Part shown: one piece after another, positions 45,314 through 53,790 of the stretch
Layout of the letters: the number at the start of each line of letters is the position of its first letter
Position numbering within the stretch: the stretch's first letter is position 1
Assembly: GCF_002934065.1 (NCBI RefSeq)
Contig: NZ_CP018049.1
Coordinates: 2,664,501 to 2,728,500, forward strand
Origin: Pseudomonas orientalis
Lineage (GTDB): Bacteria; Pseudomonadota; Gammaproteobacteria; Pseudomonadales; Pseudomonadaceae
DNA length: 64,000 bases
Direction of reading: 5' to 3'
The notes under the pieces: model-generated
What the model was told of the DNA's origin: nothing
The model's input: the letters and a program-made list of their open reading frames with translations, nothing else
The model's database searches: none
Translations under genes and position numbers: made by a program

Positions 45314-45343
45314 GAAATTGTTTGTATTGTTACAAACAATTTC
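45314..45343. promoter_or_regulatory. Perfect 13-bp inverted repeat upstream of a small membrane-protein gene
   Basis: GAAATTGTTTGTA and its exact complement are separated by TTGT. It is A/T-rich and lies 47 bases before the start at 45391. It may be an operator or an mRNA leader hairpin. Confidence 0.5.
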
Positions 45344-45390
45344 GGTGTGACTGTTTTCCGGTCACACGGCTTCAGGATGAGGAACGAAAA

Positions 45391-45558
45391 ATGTTTTCAC
45401 ACGAAGGTACCGCGCTAGAGCTTTTAACCCTGGTTTTTGGCGTGACGGCTTTACTTCTGGTGATCTGGTTTGTCCACCACCAATACGAACTCAGGGCGCG
45501 AAAGCGTGTAAAAAAACAACATGCTGATGGCGGTCAGCATTCAACGCAACACCGCTGA
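45391..45558 (+). CDS. Small single-helix membrane protein (55 aa)
   Basis: This 55-residue protein starts MFSHEGTALELLTLVFGV, with one hydrophobic helix (about 8-28) followed by a basic, hydrophilic tail (RARKRVKKQH). GAGGAA precedes ATG 45391. There is no recognised domain. A perfect inverted repeat lies just upstream and might govern its expression. Confidence 0.7.
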   Translation: MFSHEGTALELLTLVFGVTALLLVIWFVHHQYELRARKRVKKQHADGGQHSTQHR

Positions 45559-45586
45559 TTGGCCCAATGCAGCGCTGCGGCTGGTC

Positions 45587-45835
45587 TCACCCAGCCGCTT
45601 CAGATCGACTGATTCGCTGTTCTTTGACTTCATGCGCATAGGCTTCAAGACGTTTCTGCTGGACGGCCAGCAGGGCGCCTATTTTCACCAGCAGCGCCGC
45701 TTGCTTGCCCGCATTGCCGGTGGCCGCCATGGCCTTCAGTTCAACCACCGACCAGCCGATCACGGCGCTGGCATCCTCAAGGTCGTAGAACAGTTCCTGT
45801 TGCGCAGTCCTGGGACCGCCGAGATCGTCTATCAA
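45587..45835 (-). CDS. Small hypothetical protein (82 aa, TTG start)
   Basis: This 82-residue soluble, helical protein starts MIDDLGGPRTAQQELFYDLEDASAVIGWSVVELKAMAATGNAGKQAALL. Composition and helix periodicity look genuine. The only in-frame start with a binding site is TTG 45835 (AGGA 7 bases before). It converges with the 55-residue gene. No function assigned. Confidence 0.65.
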   Translation of the reverse strand: MIDDLGGPRTAQQELFYDLEDASAVIGWSVVELKAMAATGNAGKQAALLVKIGALLAVQQKRLEAYAHEVKEQRISRSEAAG

Positions 45836-45877
45836 GCGTCCATCCTGGTTACGGGGAGAAAATCACAGGCAAAGAAA

Positions 45878-45900
45878 AGCCCGCGATGGGGGAGCGGGCT
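45878..45900 (-). terminator. Minus-strand rho-independent terminator without an assigned gene
   Basis: On the minus strand, AGCCCGC pairs with GCGGGCT around a 9-base loop and is followed by TTTCTTT. No minus-strand gene ends here: the LysE gene to the right runs the other way. A 38-codon open frame ending at 45932 lies just above it. Confidence 0.65.
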
Positions 45901-46069
45901 AAAAGGTGTTCATGTAGGAGCTGGGATAACTTTAGGCGTCCATCTGTGAAAGCTTCGTGAAACCCATGTCGTCAAAGTGTATTCCTCGATCCAGTGCCAG
46001 CTGTATGGGGCGATAGGCCGCGCAACCCTCTACTGTCGCAGGACATCAACCCCGCTTGGATGCCACGCC

Positions 46070-46678
46070 ATGTTCATGTCCACCAGTCTTTTGTCGGCCT
46101 TTGTGCTGTTCGCTTTCGTGTCTTCAATCACCCCGGGACCCAACAACACCATGTTGCTGGCCTCTGGCGTGAATTTCGGCTTTCGCCGTTCGATGCCCCA
46201 TGCGCTGGGGATCAGTATCGGCTTCATGGTGCTGGTGATTTGTGTGGGGCTGGGCCTGGGCGAAGTGTTCAAGCTGTTTCCCTGGGCTTACACGCTGTTG
46301 CGCTATGTCGGCGCTGCCTATCTGCTGTACCTGGCCTGGAAGATCGCCAACGCCGGCGGCATGGCGGACAGCGATGACGAACAGGGCAAGCCGATGACCT
46401 TCCTCGGCGCCGCGGCGTTCCAGTGGGTCAACCCCAAGGCGTGGATCATGGCACTGGGTGCGATCACGACCTATACGCCGGCTGAGGGCTACGTGACCAA
46501 CGTGCTGGTGATTGCGCTGGTGTTTGCCGTGGTCAACCTGCCGAGTGTGTGCGTGTGGGTCGGCTGCGGCAGTGGCTTGCGCAGTGTATTGCGCGAGCCG
46601 CGCTGGTTGCGGGCGTTCAACTGGACCATGGCGGGTTTGCTGGTGCTGTCGCTGTATCCGATGCTTTTTGTGGGGTGA
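46070..46678 (+). CDS. LysE/RhtB-family amino-acid exporter
   Basis: This 202-residue inner-membrane protein has about six helices. The family signature SSITPGPNNTMLLASGVNFGFRRSMPHALGI is at residues 17-48 and AAAFQWVNPKAWIMALGAI is in the middle. It exports an amino acid or derivative by proton exchange; the substrate cannot be read from the sequence. ATG 46070 is used, but ATG 46076 is also possible since neither has a strong binding site. Confidence 0.92.
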   Translation: MFMSTSLLSAFVLFAFVSSITPGPNNTMLLASGVNFGFRRSMPHALGISIGFMVLVICVGLGLGEVFKLFPWAYTLLRYVGAAYLLYLAWKIANAGGMADSDDEQGKPMTFLGAAAFQWVNPKAWIMALGAITTYTPAEGYVTNVLVIALVFAVVNLPSVCVWVGCGSGLRSVLREPRWLRAFNWTMAGLLVLSLYPMLFVG

Positions 46679-46684
46679 CGCCCA

Positions 46685-46768
46685 CTAGACCGGGGATATG
46701 GTCGCCAGCAAGCCGATGCCGATGGTCAACACCAGAAAACCGAACAGGAAAATAGCCATCTTGGTCAT
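46685..46768 (-). CDS. 27-residue single-helix membrane peptide
   Basis: ATG 46768 follows GGAGGCCTT and opens a 27-codon frame ending in TAG at 46685. The product is MTKMAIFLFGFLVLTIGIGL followed by LATISPV, an almost pure transmembrane helix. The strong binding site and clean hydrophobic profile argue for a real small protein. It sits in the gap between the LysE gene and the GlxA-type regulator, convergent with lysE. Confidence 0.6.
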   Translation of the reverse strand: MTKMAIFLFGFLVLTIGIGLLATISPV

Positions 46769-46806
46769 AAGGCCTCCAAAGGGAAGGGGGACGACAGGAA
46801 TGTCGG

Positions 46807-46881
46807 ATGGCGCCATTGTCCGCTTCGGGCGGTTTTCGATACAGAGGCAGATGGCGCGGAAAAAACCGTATCAGATGGCGC
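46807..46881 (+). promoter_or_regulatory. Three ATGGCGC direct repeats upstream of the GlxA-type regulator gene
   Basis: ATGGCGC recurs at 46807, 46851 and 46875; the last two are within longer CAGATGGCGCG copies 24 bases apart. Direct repeats about two helical turns apart are typical AraC-family half-sites. Possible autoregulatory operator; unproven. Confidence 0.3.
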
Positions 46882-47011
46882 GCCAGCGCCTGGATCGCAG
46901 GTTTCAGGCGCTATAGGTTTTTGCTGATCAGCCGCCGGGAGTGAGACAGCCACCGCGTTTGCCCCTAAGATAGCGCCCACTGCATCAACAATAAGAGTGG
47001 GCCAACCCTCG

Positions 47012-48022
47012 ATGGAAAGACGCCAGTTCAGCGGTGGCATGAAGGGTAAGAACCTGCGCTACCTCAATGACAATCCCCAGCAAACGGTCGCGGCCACCCG
47101 CATCGGCTTCCTGCTGCTCGAACACTTCTCGTTGCCGGCCTTCACCCAGACCCTCGATACGCTGGTCACCGCCAACCTGCTGCGCCCCGAGCTGTTCGCC
47201 ACACGCACGTTCGGTTGGGACGAGCATGAGATCATCAGCGACCTGGGCTTGGTCATCCGTCCCGATGCGCGCCTGGAGCCGGTGGTGTTGCCGGACCTGG
47301 ACCTGCTGGTGATCTGCGGTGGATTTCGCACCGAACTCAAGGCCAGTGAAGACTTCATCCATATCCTGCGCGCCGCTGCCGAACAGGGTGTCGGGCTTGC
47401 CGGCCTGTGGAACGGCTCATGGTTTCTCGGCCGCGCCGGGTTGTTGCAGGGCTATCGTTGCGCCATCCACCCGGAGCATCGTCCGGCGCTGGCGGAGGTG
47501 TGCAAGGCCGCGCAGGTGACCAGCGAGCCCTATGTGATAGACCGCGACCGCCTCACTGCTTCAAGCCCCTCGGGTGCCTTCCATATGGCCCTGGACTGGA
47601 TCAAGAGCCTGCACGGCAAGGCGCTGGTCGAAGGCATCGAAGACATCCTCGCCTTCGAAGAGTCGCGCTACCGGCGTATCAAACCGACCGAAAACGTCTG
47701 CGTCAGCGCACCGCTGCGCGAAGTGGTCAAGTTGATGGACGCCAACCTGGAAGAGCCGCTTGAGCTCGACCAGCTCGCCGTTTACGCCGGCCGCTCGCGC
47801 CGCCAGCTGGAGCGCCTGTTCAAGGAACAATTGGGCACCACGCCGCAACGCTATTACATGGAATTGCGCGTCACCGAAGCGCGGCGCCTGTTGCAGCACA
47901 CCGAGCTATCGCAAGTCGACGTGCTGGTGGCGTGCGGGTTCGTGTCGCCGAGTCATTTCAGCAAATGTTACAGCGCGTATTTCGGCTATCGGCCATCGAA
48001 AGAAAAAAGGTTGGTCAAATAA
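47012..48022 (+). CDS. GlxA-type AraC-family regulator (DJ-1/PfpI domain plus HTH)
   Basis: This 336-residue protein has an N-terminal DJ-1/PfpI-like domain (TRIGFLLLEHFSLPAFTQTLDTLVTANLL, DLDLLVICGGFRTEL, GLAGLWNGSWFLGRAGLL) in which the usual nucleophile position reads WNGSW rather than a Cys. The C-terminal AraC HTH follows (LELDQLAVYAGRSRRQLERLFKEQLGTTPQRYYMELR, VDVLVACGFVSPSHFSKCYSAYFGYRPSKEK). ATG 47012 is used; GTG 46997 is an alternative. It is 34 bases before an ADP-ribosylglycohydrolase gene in the same direction. Confidence 0.88.
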   Translation: MERRQFSGGMKGKNLRYLNDNPQQTVAATRIGFLLLEHFSLPAFTQTLDTLVTANLLRPELFATRTFGWDEHEIISDLGLVIRPDARLEPVVLPDLDLLVICGGFRTELKASEDFIHILRAAAEQGVGLAGLWNGSWFLGRAGLLQGYRCAIHPEHRPALAEVCKAAQVTSEPYVIDRDRLTASSPSGAFHMALDWIKSLHGKALVEGIEDILAFEESRYRRIKPTENVCVSAPLREVVKLMDANLEEPLELDQLAVYAGRSRRQLERLFKEQLGTTPQRYYMELRVTEARRLLQHTELSQVDVLVACGFVSPSHFSKCYSAYFGYRPSKEKRLVK

Positions 48023-48056
48023 TCTGCGCATTGCAACGTTTTCTCAGGGAGGACCA

Positions 48057-48974
48057 ATGGACATTACGCTTCTGGACCGTTATCGCGGCAGCTTGCTCGG
48101 GCTTGCCTGTGGCGATGCGGTCGGCACCACCGTCGAGTTCATGCCTCGGGGCACCTTTTCGCCCGTCACCGATATGGTCGGCGGCGGTCCGTTCAACCTT
48201 CAGCCCGGCCAGTGGACTGATGACACTTCCATGGCGCTGTGCCTGGCCGAGAGCCTGCTGCGCAAGGAGGGTTTTGACGCAGCCGATCAGATGGGACGTT
48301 ATCTGAACTGGTGGAAGTGGGGCTACTTGAGCTCAACCGGCGAATGCTTCGATATCGGCATGACGGTTCGTGAGGCACTGGCGTCATTTGAAAATAATGG
48401 CGAGGCGTTTTCCGGCTCTACGGACCCCTATTCGGCCGGTAATGGTTCGATGATGCGACTCGCGCCTGTGGTGCTGTTTTACTTTCCAGACCTTGCAAAC
48501 GTCCGCCGATTCAGCGCGCTCAGTTCGCGTACCACGCACGCCGCCCAAGAGGCTATCGAATGCTGCCTGGTGCTGGCCGAGGCCATGAGCAGGGCCTTGA
48601 GCGGTGTGTCGAAGAACGAAGTGCTGCGCTTGAAAGATAGCGCGTTCTCGGCGCCCAAGGTCATGGCCATCGCCCGTGGTGAGTATCGCGACAAGGCTCG
48701 GGCAGACATTAAAGGTTCAGGTTATGCGGTCGCCTCGCTGGAAGCCGCGTTCTGGTGTTTCGAGCACACCACCAGTTTTGCCGAAGCGGTACTCGCCGCG
48801 GCCAACCTGGGTGACGACGCCGACACGACCGCCGCTATCGTGGGGCAGTTGGCGGGTGCACATTATGGCGTCCATGATATTCCCATCGGTTGGCTGGGCA
48901 AGCTATGCCTGCACGACGATATCCAGGAGACCGCCGATGCATTATTCGCGGCCTCCTCGAATCAGTCCTGTTAG
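48057..48974 (+). CDS. ADP-ribosylglycohydrolase (DraG-like)
   Basis: This 305-residue protein has the family motifs in order: YRGSLLGLACGDAVGTTVEF near the N-terminus, QWTDDTSMALCLAESLL (metal-binding TDDT), DPYSAGNGSMMRLAPV and GDDADTTAAIVGQLAGA. Two magnesium ions are expected. It removes ADP-ribose from proteins or small acceptors. A strong GGGAGGA precedes ATG 48057; the longer open frame is a shadow of the regulator gene. No ADP-ribosyltransferase is nearby, so the target is unknown. Confidence 0.93.
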   Translation: MDITLLDRYRGSLLGLACGDAVGTTVEFMPRGTFSPVTDMVGGGPFNLQPGQWTDDTSMALCLAESLLRKEGFDAADQMGRYLNWWKWGYLSSTGECFDIGMTVREALASFENNGEAFSGSTDPYSAGNGSMMRLAPVVLFYFPDLANVRRFSALSSRTTHAAQEAIECCLVLAEAMSRALSGVSKNEVLRLKDSAFSAPKVMAIARGEYRDKARADIKGSGYAVASLEAAFWCFEHTTSFAEAVLAAANLGDDADTTAAIVGQLAGAHYGVHDIPIGWLGKLCLHDDIQETADALFAASSNQSC

Positions 48975-48982
48975 GGGCTTTA

Positions 48983-50230
48983 TCAAAACCGTTCCAATCG
49001 ATACGCCTGCAATCCAGGCACTTGCGCGCCGCCTGCCAGCGCGGCGATTTTTTCCGCCGTCACCGCCGCCTGGGTCAACCCCAAATGCTGATGACCGAAC
49101 GCAAGCAACACCTTGCCATCGCACACCCGATCAATGATCGGCAATGAGTCGGGCAGCGACGGCCGGAACCCCATCCATGGCGTGGCTTCGTCAGCATTCA
49201 AGGGCTGGTGGAACAGCCCGTTGGCCAAGCGATGCAACTGCCACGCCCGCTGCATGTTCGCCGGGCGCTCCAGGCCGGCGAATTCCACGGTGCCGGCCAG
49301 GCGCAAGCCATTGGCCAGGGGCGTCATGATGAATTTGCGCTCCAGCGAGGTGACGGCGAAGGGCAGGCGCTGGTGTTCGTGGGGCAGCATCAGATGATAG
49401 CCACGCTCGGTGTCCAGCGGCACGCGTTTGCCGGTGAGGGCGGCAGTCAGCGCCGCCGAGTGTGCGCCGCAGGTGATCAGGACCTGGCGCGCTGTTACTG
49501 GGCCTTTATCGGTCATCAATGAAACGCCGTTACCTTCAACGCGGCCATCCACGACGCGCTGTTGCAGGAATGTCACTCCCAGGGTCTTGGCGGCGTTCAC
49601 CAACTCGCCAACTGCGCGGTACGGGTCGAGAAAATGCCCCGTAGCGGGAAAAAACAGACCGCCCCGTATCGCCTCGCTCAACTGCGGCGCCGCCGCGTGC
49701 ACCGCTTCAGCTGACCAGAACGCAACCGGCACGCCTTGCGCCATCATGCGTTGCTGCAAGGCATCCAGTGCTGCGCGGGACTCGGCGCGCTCAAACACCA
49801 GCAGCGAACCGTCTTCGCGCAGCAACTGCGGTTGCCCTATAGATCGCAACAACTGCTGCCACGCGGCCAGGCTGGCTTCATTCAACGCGCGAATGCCGGC
49901 GACGGTGCGCCGGTAGCGTGCCGGCCGCAGGTTCAGCAGGAGGCGGATAAACCAGGGCAGGGCGCGGTGCAGGTAGGTCCAGTCCAGGCGCAGCGGGCCC
50001 ATGGGATCGAGCAGCATGGCCGGCAGGCGCTTGAGGATCGACAGGTCGGCGATGGGAAACACCTGCTCGGTGGCCAGGTGCCCGGCGTTGCCGTAGGAGG
50101 CGCCCATGCCGGGCGGCTGCGCATCGATCACCAGCACCCGCCGGCCTTGTCGCGCCAGTTGCAAGGCACAGGCAACGCCGATGATGCCGGCGCCGACCAC
50201 GACAATGTCGGCTGAATGGGGGGTGGTCAT
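48983..50230 (-). CDS. lhpB: FAD-dependent D-hydroxyproline dehydrogenase (DadA-like)
   Basis: This 415-residue flavoprotein has the dinucleotide motif VVGAGIIGVACALQLARQG (residues 10-28) and the C-terminal DAO segment GFRPSLPDSLPIIDRV...HLGLTQAAVTAEKIAAL. It is the last gene of the hydroxyproline operon. There it would oxidise cis-4-hydroxy-D-proline to 1-pyrroline-4-hydroxy-2-carboxylate, passing electrons to the respiratory chain. General DadA-like D-amino-acid activity is the alternative; the operon context makes the specific role likely. Confidence 0.88.
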   Translation of the reverse strand: MTTPHSADIVVVGAGIIGVACALQLARQGRRVLVIDAQPPGMGASYGNAGHLATEQVFPIADLSILKRLPAMLLDPMGPLRLDWTYLHRALPWFIRLLLNLRPARYRRTVAGIRALNEASLAAWQQLLRSIGQPQLLREDGSLLVFERAESRAALDALQQRMMAQGVPVAFWSAEAVHAAAPQLSEAIRGGLFFPATGHFLDPYRAVGELVNAAKTLGVTFLQQRVVDGRVEGNGVSLMTDKGPVTARQVLITCGAHSAALTAALTGKRVPLDTERGYHLMLPHEHQRLPFAVTSLERKFIMTPLANGLRLAGTVEFAGLERPANMQRAWQLHRLANGLFHQPLNADEATPWMGFRPSLPDSLPIIDRVCDGKVLLAFGHQHLGLTQAAVTAEKIAALAGGAQVPGLQAYRLERF

Positions 50231-50233
50231 CGC

Positions 50234-51805
50234 TTATGCCTCTCTGCGGCCGTCGAGCAAGCGGCGCAGCAGCAATGGGTTGCCCTGCTGCAAGGCGCTG
50301 GGCAGCAACGCGTCCGGGCAATTCTGGTAGCACACCGGGCGCAGGAAGCGCCGGATCGCCGCCATACCCACCGAGGTGCTGCGCGCATCCGAGGTGGCCG
50401 GGAACGGTCCGCCATGCACCATGGCGTCGCACACTTCCACGCCGGTCGGCCAGCCGTTGACCAGCAGGCGACCGGCCTTACGCTCCAGCACCGGCAACAA
50501 GGCCTGTGCCTGCGGCAGGTCAGCGTCATCCAACTGCAGGGTGGCGGTGAGTTGGCCTTCAAGGTGTTCGGACACTTGACGCACCTGTTCGGCATCGTTG
50601 CATTGCACTACCAGCGCGGCCGCGCCGAAGACTTCGGCTTGCAAGTGTGGGTTGCTCAGAAAGGCCTGGGCCTGGGTCACGAACAGATGGGCCTGGCCCT
50701 GGTTCGGTCCGGTTGGCAATAAGCCCTTTGCGACGACGCGCGCATGCTTGGCCAAGCTCCCGACGCCGTTTTCGTAGGCCTTGAAGATGCCGGGAGTGAG
50801 CATGGTCTGGGCCGGGCAACGCTGCAGCGCGTCACTGGCGCTGTCGATAAAGCGCTCCAGGGCATCGCCTTGCACCGCGATCACCAGGCCTGGGTTGGTG
50901 CAGAACTGGCCGGCACCCTGGATCAGTGAGGCGACAAAAGCCTCGGCCAGCGCTGCGCCCCGGGCTTGCAGCGCGGCTGGAAACAGGTACACCGGATTGA
51001 TCGAACTCATTTCCGCATACACCGGGATCGGCTCGGGACGTGCCTGGGCCGCACGGCACAAGGCGATGCCGCCGCTGCGCGAACCGGTAAAGCCCACCGC
51101 CTTGATACGCGGGTCTGTCACCAGCGCGGTACCCACCTCATGCCCGGCGTCGTAGAGCAACGAAAACACCCCGTGTGGCAAGCCGCAGTGTTGCACCGCC
51201 TGGGTGATGGCGCGGCCCACCAGCTCACTGGTGCCGGGGTGGGCCGGGTGGGCCTTGACGATCACCGGGCAACCGGCAGCAAGTGCTGACGCGCTATCGC
51301 CGCCGGCCACCGAGAAGGCCAGGGGAAAGTTGCTGGCGCCAAACACCGCCACCGGACCCAGGGCAATGTGGCGCTGGCGCAGGTCTGCACGGGGCATGGG
51401 CTGGCGCTCGGGTTGCGCGGGGTCCACCCGCACGTCCAGCCATTCGCCCAGGCGCACGGTGCGGGCGAAGGCACGCAACTGCCCGCAGGTGCGGCCGCGT
51501 TCGCCCTGGATACGCGCACGGGGCAGGCCGGTTTCGGCGACAGCGCGTTCGATCACCGCGTCACCCAGGGCTTCTATGTTGTCGGCGATGGTCTCGAGAA
51601 ACGTAGCGCGAGTGGCCAAGGACGTTTCGCGGTAAGTATCAAATGCGGACCATGCCAGTGCGCAGGCCAGCTCGACCTGTTGGCGATCACCGCCGGCATA
51701 GGCAGGTTCCAGCGGCGTGCCGGTAGCGGGATTGATGGCCCGGATCGCCTCGCGAGTACCGGAAACGGATTGCTGATCGATCAGCATCTTGCCCGTCAGA
51801 GTCAT
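50234..51805 (-). CDS. lhpG: Alpha-ketoglutaric semialdehyde dehydrogenase
   Basis: This 523-residue NAD(P)-dependent aldehyde dehydrogenase has catalytic Cys302 in [10 protein letters not shown] and Glu265 in [11 protein letters not shown]. The cofactor segment [10 protein letters not shown] and the structural ASNFPLAF are also present. These features fit the NADP-preferring KGSADH branch. It carries out the last step of hydroxyproline breakdown, oxidising 2,5-dioxopentanoate to 2-oxoglutarate. It lies 3 bases before the dehydrogenase gene. A probable start is ATG 51805. Confidence 0.92.
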   Translation of the reverse strand: MTLTGKMLIDQQSVSGTREAIRAINPATGTPLEPAYAGGDRQQVELACALAWSAFDTYRETSLATRATFLETIADNIEALGDAVIERAVAETGLPRARIQGERGRTCGQLRAFARTVRLGEWLDVRVDPAQPERQPMPRADLRQRHIALGPVAVFGASNFPLAFSVAGGDSASALAAGCPVIVKAHPAHPGTSELVGRAITQAVQHCGLPHGVFSLLYDAGHEVGTALVTDPRIKAVGFTGSRSGGIALCRAAQARPEPIPVYAEMSSINPVYLFPAALQARGAALAEAFVASLIQGAGQFCTNPGLVIAVQGDALERFIDSASDALQRCPAQTMLTPGIFKAYENGVGSLAKHARVVAKGLLPTGPNQGQAHLFVTQAQAFLSNPHLQAEVFGAAALVVQCNDAEQVRQVSEHLEGQLTATLQLDDADLPQAQALLPVLERKAGRLLVNGWPTGVEVCDAMVHGGPFPATSDARSTSVGMAAIRRFLRPVCYQNCPDALLPSALQQGNPLLLRRLLDGRREA

Positions 51806-51868
51806 GGGATCATCCTGGAAACGGAGTTAGCGTGGCACGGGGGAGCAAGCTCTCTCGCGCCACAGGGA

Positions 51869-52816
51869 TCAAGCGACGTTCTGCTCGGCCGACCAGTTGG
51901 CGTACCACTGGCGGAACAGTGCGTACTGCTGCTCGGCGTAGCGGCGTTGAGCGTCGCTGAGCACATCGGTTTCGTTGAAGTGCAGGGCATAGCCCTGGTC
52001 ACCGTTTAGCACCATCAAGTGCTTGTAATACAGCACCAGGTCGCAGCCTTCGTCGAACGAGGACAGCACCGCCAGCGCGGCTTCCAGCTCGCGGGCCTGG
52101 CGCCGGGCCTTGGCATCGCCCCTGGCGGCTTGCTTGCTCAGCGCCACCAGTTGCAGCACTTCCCGTGGCAGCGCGTTGCCAATCCCGGTGATGGCGCCGG
52201 TGGCATTGCAATTGACGAAGCCGTGCACCACCTGGGTATCCACACCCACCATCAAGGTCACATCGTCGTCCTGGGCGGTAATGTTTTCCGCCGCATAACG
52301 CAGGTCGGCGGCGCCGCCGAACTCCTTGAAGCCGATCAGGTTCGGATGCTCGCGGCGCAGTTCGAAGAACAGCTCGGCGCGGGTGGCGAAACCGTAGTAC
52401 GGGCTGTTGTAGATCACCGCCGGCAGGTCGGGCGCCGCCTTGAGGATCGCTGCGAAGTGGGCCTTTTGTGCGGTGGCCGAGGCGCCACGGGACAGCACAC
52501 GCGGAATCACCATCAAGCCATGCGCGCCGACCTTGGCCGCATGCGCGGCATGGGCCACGGCCTCACGGCTGTTGACCGCGCCGGTGCCCACGATGGTCGG
52601 TACACCAGCGGCCACCAGGCGCGCCACGCCTTCCTGGCGCTCGGCTTCGGTGAGCAGCGGCCAGTCGCCCATGGAACCGCAATACACCACGGCGCTCATG
52701 CCGATATCGATCAGTTCGCGACCCTTGGCCACCAGGGCGTCGAAGTCCGGTTTGCGCGCGGGGGTGCACGGCGTCATCAGGGCGGGCATGCAGCCGGAGA
52801 AGATGTTGTCGCTCAT
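51869..52816 (-). CDS. lhpC: 1-Pyrroline-4-hydroxy-2-carboxylate deaminase (DapA family)
   Basis: This 315-residue aldolase-fold protein of the dihydrodipicolinate synthase family contains GSMGDWPLLTEAERQEGV, VIYNSPYYGF (Tyr) and LIGFKEFGGA with the Schiff-base Lys. In this operon it should convert 1-pyrroline-4-hydroxy-2-carboxylate to 2,5-dioxopentanoate and ammonia. It sits between the epimerase and the semialdehyde dehydrogenase genes, matching pathway order. Confidence 0.93.
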   Translation of the reverse strand: MSDNIFSGCMPALMTPCTPARKPDFDALVAKGRELIDIGMSAVVYCGSMGDWPLLTEAERQEGVARLVAAGVPTIVGTGAVNSREAVAHAAHAAKVGAHGLMVIPRVLSRGASATAQKAHFAAILKAAPDLPAVIYNSPYYGFATRAELFFELRREHPNLIGFKEFGGAADLRYAAENITAQDDDVTLMVGVDTQVVHGFVNCNATGAITGIGNALPREVLQLVALSKQAARGDAKARRQARELEAALAVLSSFDEGCDLVLYYKHLMVLNGDQGYALHFNETDVLSDAQRRYAEQQYALFRQWYANWSAEQNVA

Positions 52817-52852
52817 GGTGCTGACTCCTTGGTATTGAATAGGGGGAAGGGC

Positions 52853-53779
52853 TCAGATGCCCCAGGCAAACGGGTCCTGCTCGTCGATCAGCAAGATGCT
52901 GTCGGCGGTCATGTGGGCGCGGCCGGTGATGAACGGGCGTACGCGCTCGCCGTCCCATTCGTAGCGGGCCTGGAATTGGCTGCCGGTGATGCTGGCCTGG
53001 ACCCAGGGCTCACCGGGGCCGAGTTTGCCGTCGGCCGCCAGGCAGGCGAGCTTGGCGCTGGTGCCGGTGCCGCAGGGCGAGCGGTCATAGGCCTTGCCGG
53101 GGCACATCACGAAGTTGCGGCTGTCGGCCTTGGCGTCATCGGCGAACAGTTCGATGTGGTCGATCAGCGCCCCGTCTTCGCCGTGGATGCCTTGGGCTTC
53201 AAGCGCCTTGAGCATGGCCCAGGTGTAGTCGGTGAGGGCGTCGACATTGTTCATCTGCAGCGCCTGGCCGTGATCGGACACCAGGAAAAACCAGTTGCCG
53301 CCCCAGGCAATATCACCCGCCACCGCGCCATGGTCGGGCACCTGCACCGTGACGTGCCGGCGATAGCGATAGGCGGGGACGTTGCGCAGGGTCACCGCGC
53401 CGTCGGCGTGCAGCGTGGCCGCCACCGGGCCGACCGGTGTGTCGAGGGTATGCACGCCCGGTTCGATCAGCCCCAGGTAGTGCAGCGAAGCAACCAGGCC
53501 GATCGTGCCGTGGCCGCACATGCCGAGGTAGCCGGCGTTGTTGAAGAAGATCACGCCACAGGTCGCGCCCGGGGTGACCGGCGCGCAGTACAGCGCCCCC
53601 ACCAGCACGTCGTTGCCGCGGGGTTCCAGCAGGCAGGCGCGGCGCCATTGATCGTGGTGGCTGCGCAGGTCGTCAAGCTGATCGCCGATGGTGGCGCCGG
53701 CCAGTGTGGGGAAGCCATTCATGATCAGGCGCGTGGGTTCGCCGCCGGTGTGGGAGTCGATAACGTGCAGGCGTTTCAT
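52853..53779 (-). CDS. lhpA: 4-Hydroxyproline 2-epimerase
   Basis: This 308-residue proline-racemase-fold enzyme has the two catalytic cysteines at the positions I recall for P. aeruginosa: Cys88 in [12 protein letters not shown] and Cys236 in [11 protein letters not shown]. It interconverts trans-4-hydroxy-L-proline and cis-4-hydroxy-D-proline. The start is ATG 53779 with GGAG 6 bases before it, not the ATG four codons upstream, which lies in the permease stop region. Confidence 0.96.
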   Translation of the reverse strand: MKRLHVIDSHTGGEPTRLIMNGFPTLAGATIGDQLDDLRSHHDQWRRACLLEPRGNDVLVGALYCAPVTPGATCGVIFFNNAGYLGMCGHGTIGLVASLHYLGLIEPGVHTLDTPVGPVAATLHADGAVTLRNVPAYRYRRHVTVQVPDHGAVAGDIAWGGNWFFLVSDHGQALQMNNVDALTDYTWAMLKALEAQGIHGEDGALIDHIELFADDAKADSRNFVMCPGKAYDRSPCGTGTSAKLACLAADGKLGPGEPWVQASITGSQFQARYEWDGERVRPFITGRAHMTADSILLIDEQDPFAWGI

Positions 53780-53790
53780 GCAAGGCTCCA

